DNA from: an uncultured Methanobrevibacter sp.
Lineage (GTDB): Archaea; Methanobacteriota; Methanobacteria; Methanobacteriales; Methanobacteriaceae
Length of the DNA stretch: 7,114 nucleotides
Assembly (NCBI GenBank): GCA_902795935.1
Contig: CADBMS010000075.1
Location: 1-7,114, forward strand
Direction: 5' to 3'
Shown: piece by piece, positions 5,621 through 7,114 of the stretch
How positions within the stretch are numbered: the first letter of the stretch is position 1
How the letters are laid out: each line of letters starts with the position of its first letter
Notes under the pieces: model-generated
Told to the model about the DNA's origin: nothing
Database searches by the model: none
Seen by the model: only the letters and a program-made list of their open reading frames with translations
Translations under genes and position numbers: made by a program

Positions 5621-6922
5621 CTAATTAAATTTTCGTTTATCAATTACTCTAACTGCTTTACCTTCACTACGAGGTATGGTTTTTGGTTCCACTAGAGTAA
5701 CATTAACTCGTATACCAATCTCATTTTCTATGTAACTTGCAATTTTTTCTTTAGTAGCAACTAACTTTTTAACTTCATCAAAAAACAAATTCTTAGATGC
5801 TTCAACACGAACCTCCATTTGATCTAAACGATGAGGCCTAGTTACAATAATTTGATAATGAGGTTCAATATCATCAATTTTTAATAAAGCCTTTTCAATT
5901 TGTGATGGAAAAACAGCTACTCCTTTAACTTTTAACATATCATCAGAACGACCAGTTACTCTACTCATCCTAACAAGAGAACGGCCACAAGAACATTTTT
6001 CATGATTTAAACTAGTAATATCCTTAGTAATAAAACGAATAACTGGCATTGCTTCTCTTTCAAGATTAGTTAAAACTAAAACTCCTTTTTCACCAGATTT
6101 TTTCTGTTCTAATGAAACAGGATCTACAATTTCAGGATAGAAATAATCTTCAGCAATATGTAATCCATTTTGTTCAGTGCATTCAATACCAATACCAGGA
6201 CCAGTAATCTCAGTTAAACCATATATATTATATGCAGGAACTCCAAAACGCTTTTGAATTTCTTGACGCATCTCCTCAGTCCACATCTCTGCACCAAACC
6301 CTATTGCTTTTAAAGACGAATTATCAGGATTAAAACCTTCCTCTTCAGCAACTTCTGATAAATATAAACCATAAGATGGTGTGAAAATCATTACAGATGT
6401 TTCAAAATCATTCATAATCTCAATTTGTCTCCTTGTTTGACCAGTGGAAATTGGAATTACAGTGGCACCTATTTTTTGAGCACCATAATGAAGACCAAAT
6501 CCTCCAGTGAAAAGACCATAACCATGAGTATTTTGAATCATATCATTTTCATCAATACCCATCATAGTCAAACCTCTTGCCATAACTTCAGACCAAACAT
6601 CTAAATCTTTAGGAGTATAACACGAAACAACAGGCTTACCCGTAGTTCCTGATGAAGTATGAATCTCAACAACATCTTTTTGATTAACAGCTAATAAACC
6701 AAATGGATAAACTGAACGTAAATCATCCTTAGTAGTGTAGGGCAATTTAGTTATATCACTTAATGTTTGAATATCCTCTGGAAAAACTTGCATTTCTTCA
6801 AATTTATCATGATAATATGGAATTTTATCATATGCTCTTTGAACGGTATTTTGTAATTTTTTTAATTGTAATTCTTCTAAATCTGCTCTAGACATACATT
6901 CAATTTTTTCATTCCAAAACAT
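5621..6922 (-). CDS. paaK: PaaK-family adenylate-forming ligase (aryl-CoA ligase or F390 synthetase-like)
   Basis: This is a cytosolic ATP-dependent ligase of the ANL superfamily, PaaK branch. In 433-residue numbering it shows the phosphate loop TSSGTTGKP (89-97), GFGAEMW (208-214), YGLTE (234-238), the hinge TGRSDDMLKVKG (323-334), and C-terminal RSEGKAVRV with Lys422 as the likely adenylation lysine. Cys248, His255, Cys310 and Cys312 (IECTEQNGLH and CSCGR) could form a metal site, an inference. The 433 residues match PaaK length. Family members make phenylacetyl- or indoleacetyl-CoA; methanogen homologues are often named coenzyme F390 synthetase, which adenylylates F420. The adjacent ACT gene favours an amino-acid-linked role, but the substrate is unresolved. 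I chose ATG 6922 because AGGATGGAT (6934-6926) lies just upstream; a longer frame to 6970 reads through the promoter, and ATG 6931 overlaps the binding site. Confidence 0.88.
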   Translation of the reverse strand: MFWNEKIECMSRADLEELQLKKLQNTVQRAYDKIPYYHDKFEEMQVFPEDIQTLSDITKLPYTTKDDLRSVYPFGLLAVNQKDVVEIHTSSGTTGKPVVSCYTPKDLDVWSEVMARGLTMMGIDENDMIQNTHGYGLFTGGFGLHYGAQKIGATVIPISTGQTRRQIEIMNDFETSVMIFTPSYGLYLSEVAEEEGFNPDNSSLKAIGFGAEMWTEEMRQEIQKRFGVPAYNIYGLTEITGPGIGIECTEQNGLHIAEDYFYPEIVDPVSLEQKKSGEKGVLVLTNLEREAMPVIRFITKDITSLNHEKCSCGRSLVRMSRVTGRSDDMLKVKGVAVFPSQIEKALLKIDDIEPHYQIIVTRPHRLDQMEVRVEASKNLFFDEVKKLVATKEKIASYIENEIGIRVNVTLVEPKTIPRSEGKAVRVIDKRKFN

Positions 6923-6925
6923 ACT

Positions 6926-6934
6926 ATCCATCCT
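6926..6934 (-). promoter_or_regulatory. Ribosome binding site of the ligase gene
   Basis: On the - strand AGGATGGAT sits three bases before ATG 6922 and resembles the consensus GGAGGTGAT. An alternative in-frame ATG at 6931 lies inside this site, which argues against that start. Confidence 0.55.
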
Positions 6935-6957
6935 ATATATGCAAAAAATACAATAAT

Positions 6958-6966
6958 TAATATAAA
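6958..6966 (-). promoter_or_regulatory. TATA-like box for the ligase-ACT unit
   Basis: On the - strand TTTATATTA is centred about 40 bases before ATG 6922, after an AAAATTTTGA stretch that could hold the BRE. Transcription would begin near 6937 and give a leader of about 15 bases that just includes the AGGATGGAT site, a coherent archaeal arrangement. Confidence 0.5.
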
Positions 6967-7114
6967 TCAAAATTTTAAATATAATAATTTAATTTATTTT
7001 TGATATAAATATAAAAAAATTAGTTTAAATAAGTATTAAAAATTTTCTTTTTAATAAATTTATAAACAATTAAGGAATAAACATAAAATATTTTAATTAT
7101 AATTTAATTTTTAA
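6967..7114. other. AT-rich non-coding flank
   Basis: No reading frame of useful length, RNA gene or clear repeat is visible. The stretch is almost wholly A and T with several TATA-like words on both strands (for example near 7003-7013) that cannot be told from background. The neighbouring gene must lie beyond the right edge. Confidence 0.6.

Noticed and set aside
6923..6970. N-terminal extension of the ligase from ATG 6970
   Set aside because: It would translate the TATA-like box and the ribosome binding site; family homology begins near the MFWNEKIE segment at 6922.

Overview
This is an extremely AT-rich window (judged by eye to be well under 35% GC) with compact, mostly co-oriented genes. 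It carries archaeal signatures: an SRP19 gene, a split purS/purQ pair, an archaeal RecJ/Cdc45-like DHH protein, GGTGA-type ribosome binding sites, TATA-like boxes about 40 bases ahead of first genes, and T-rich gene ends. Gene content and order resemble what I remember of the Methanobacteriales (in Methanothermobacter, the run from purS/purQ through cobA, hemD and a winged-helix regulator to a coenzyme F390 synthetase-like gene). The low GC suggests a Methanobrevibacter or Methanosphaera relative. The taxon is an inference; I could not run a search.

Layout, left to right. (1) Positions 1-898, + strand: the 3' part of purS, cut by the window edge, then complete purQ. These are two of the three subunits of FGAM synthetase in purine synthesis; purL is not in the window. 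(2) Positions 956-4241, + strand, probably one transcription unit: cobA and hemD (uroporphyrinogen III formation and its C2/C7 methylation, the entry to sirohaem, cobalamin and F430), then srp19 (signal recognition particle) and a DHH-family nuclease. A T-run and a TATA-like box precede cobA. (3) Positions 4311-5099, + strand: a winged-helix regulator with a large C-terminal domain I do not recognise, with its own promoter-like sequence. (4) Positions 5121-6922, - strand and convergent with the regulator: a PaaK-type adenylate-forming ligase, followed downstream by a protein with two ACT domains. (5) Positions 6923-7114: an AT-rich non-coding flank holding the ligase promoter.

Purine and tetrapyrrole genes carry out committed steps of two core pathways. 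The srp19 and DHH genes are information-processing passengers of the tetrapyrrole unit. The ligase/ACT pair looks like a small metabolic module, possibly aryl-CoA formation with amino-acid sensing, although this ligase family is often labelled coenzyme F390 synthetase in methanogens. Most of the window is ordinary core genome. I see no CRISPR array, mobile element, tRNA or rRNA. The most open questions are the regulator's unknown domain, the true substrate of the ligase/ACT pair, and the role of the DHH nuclease.
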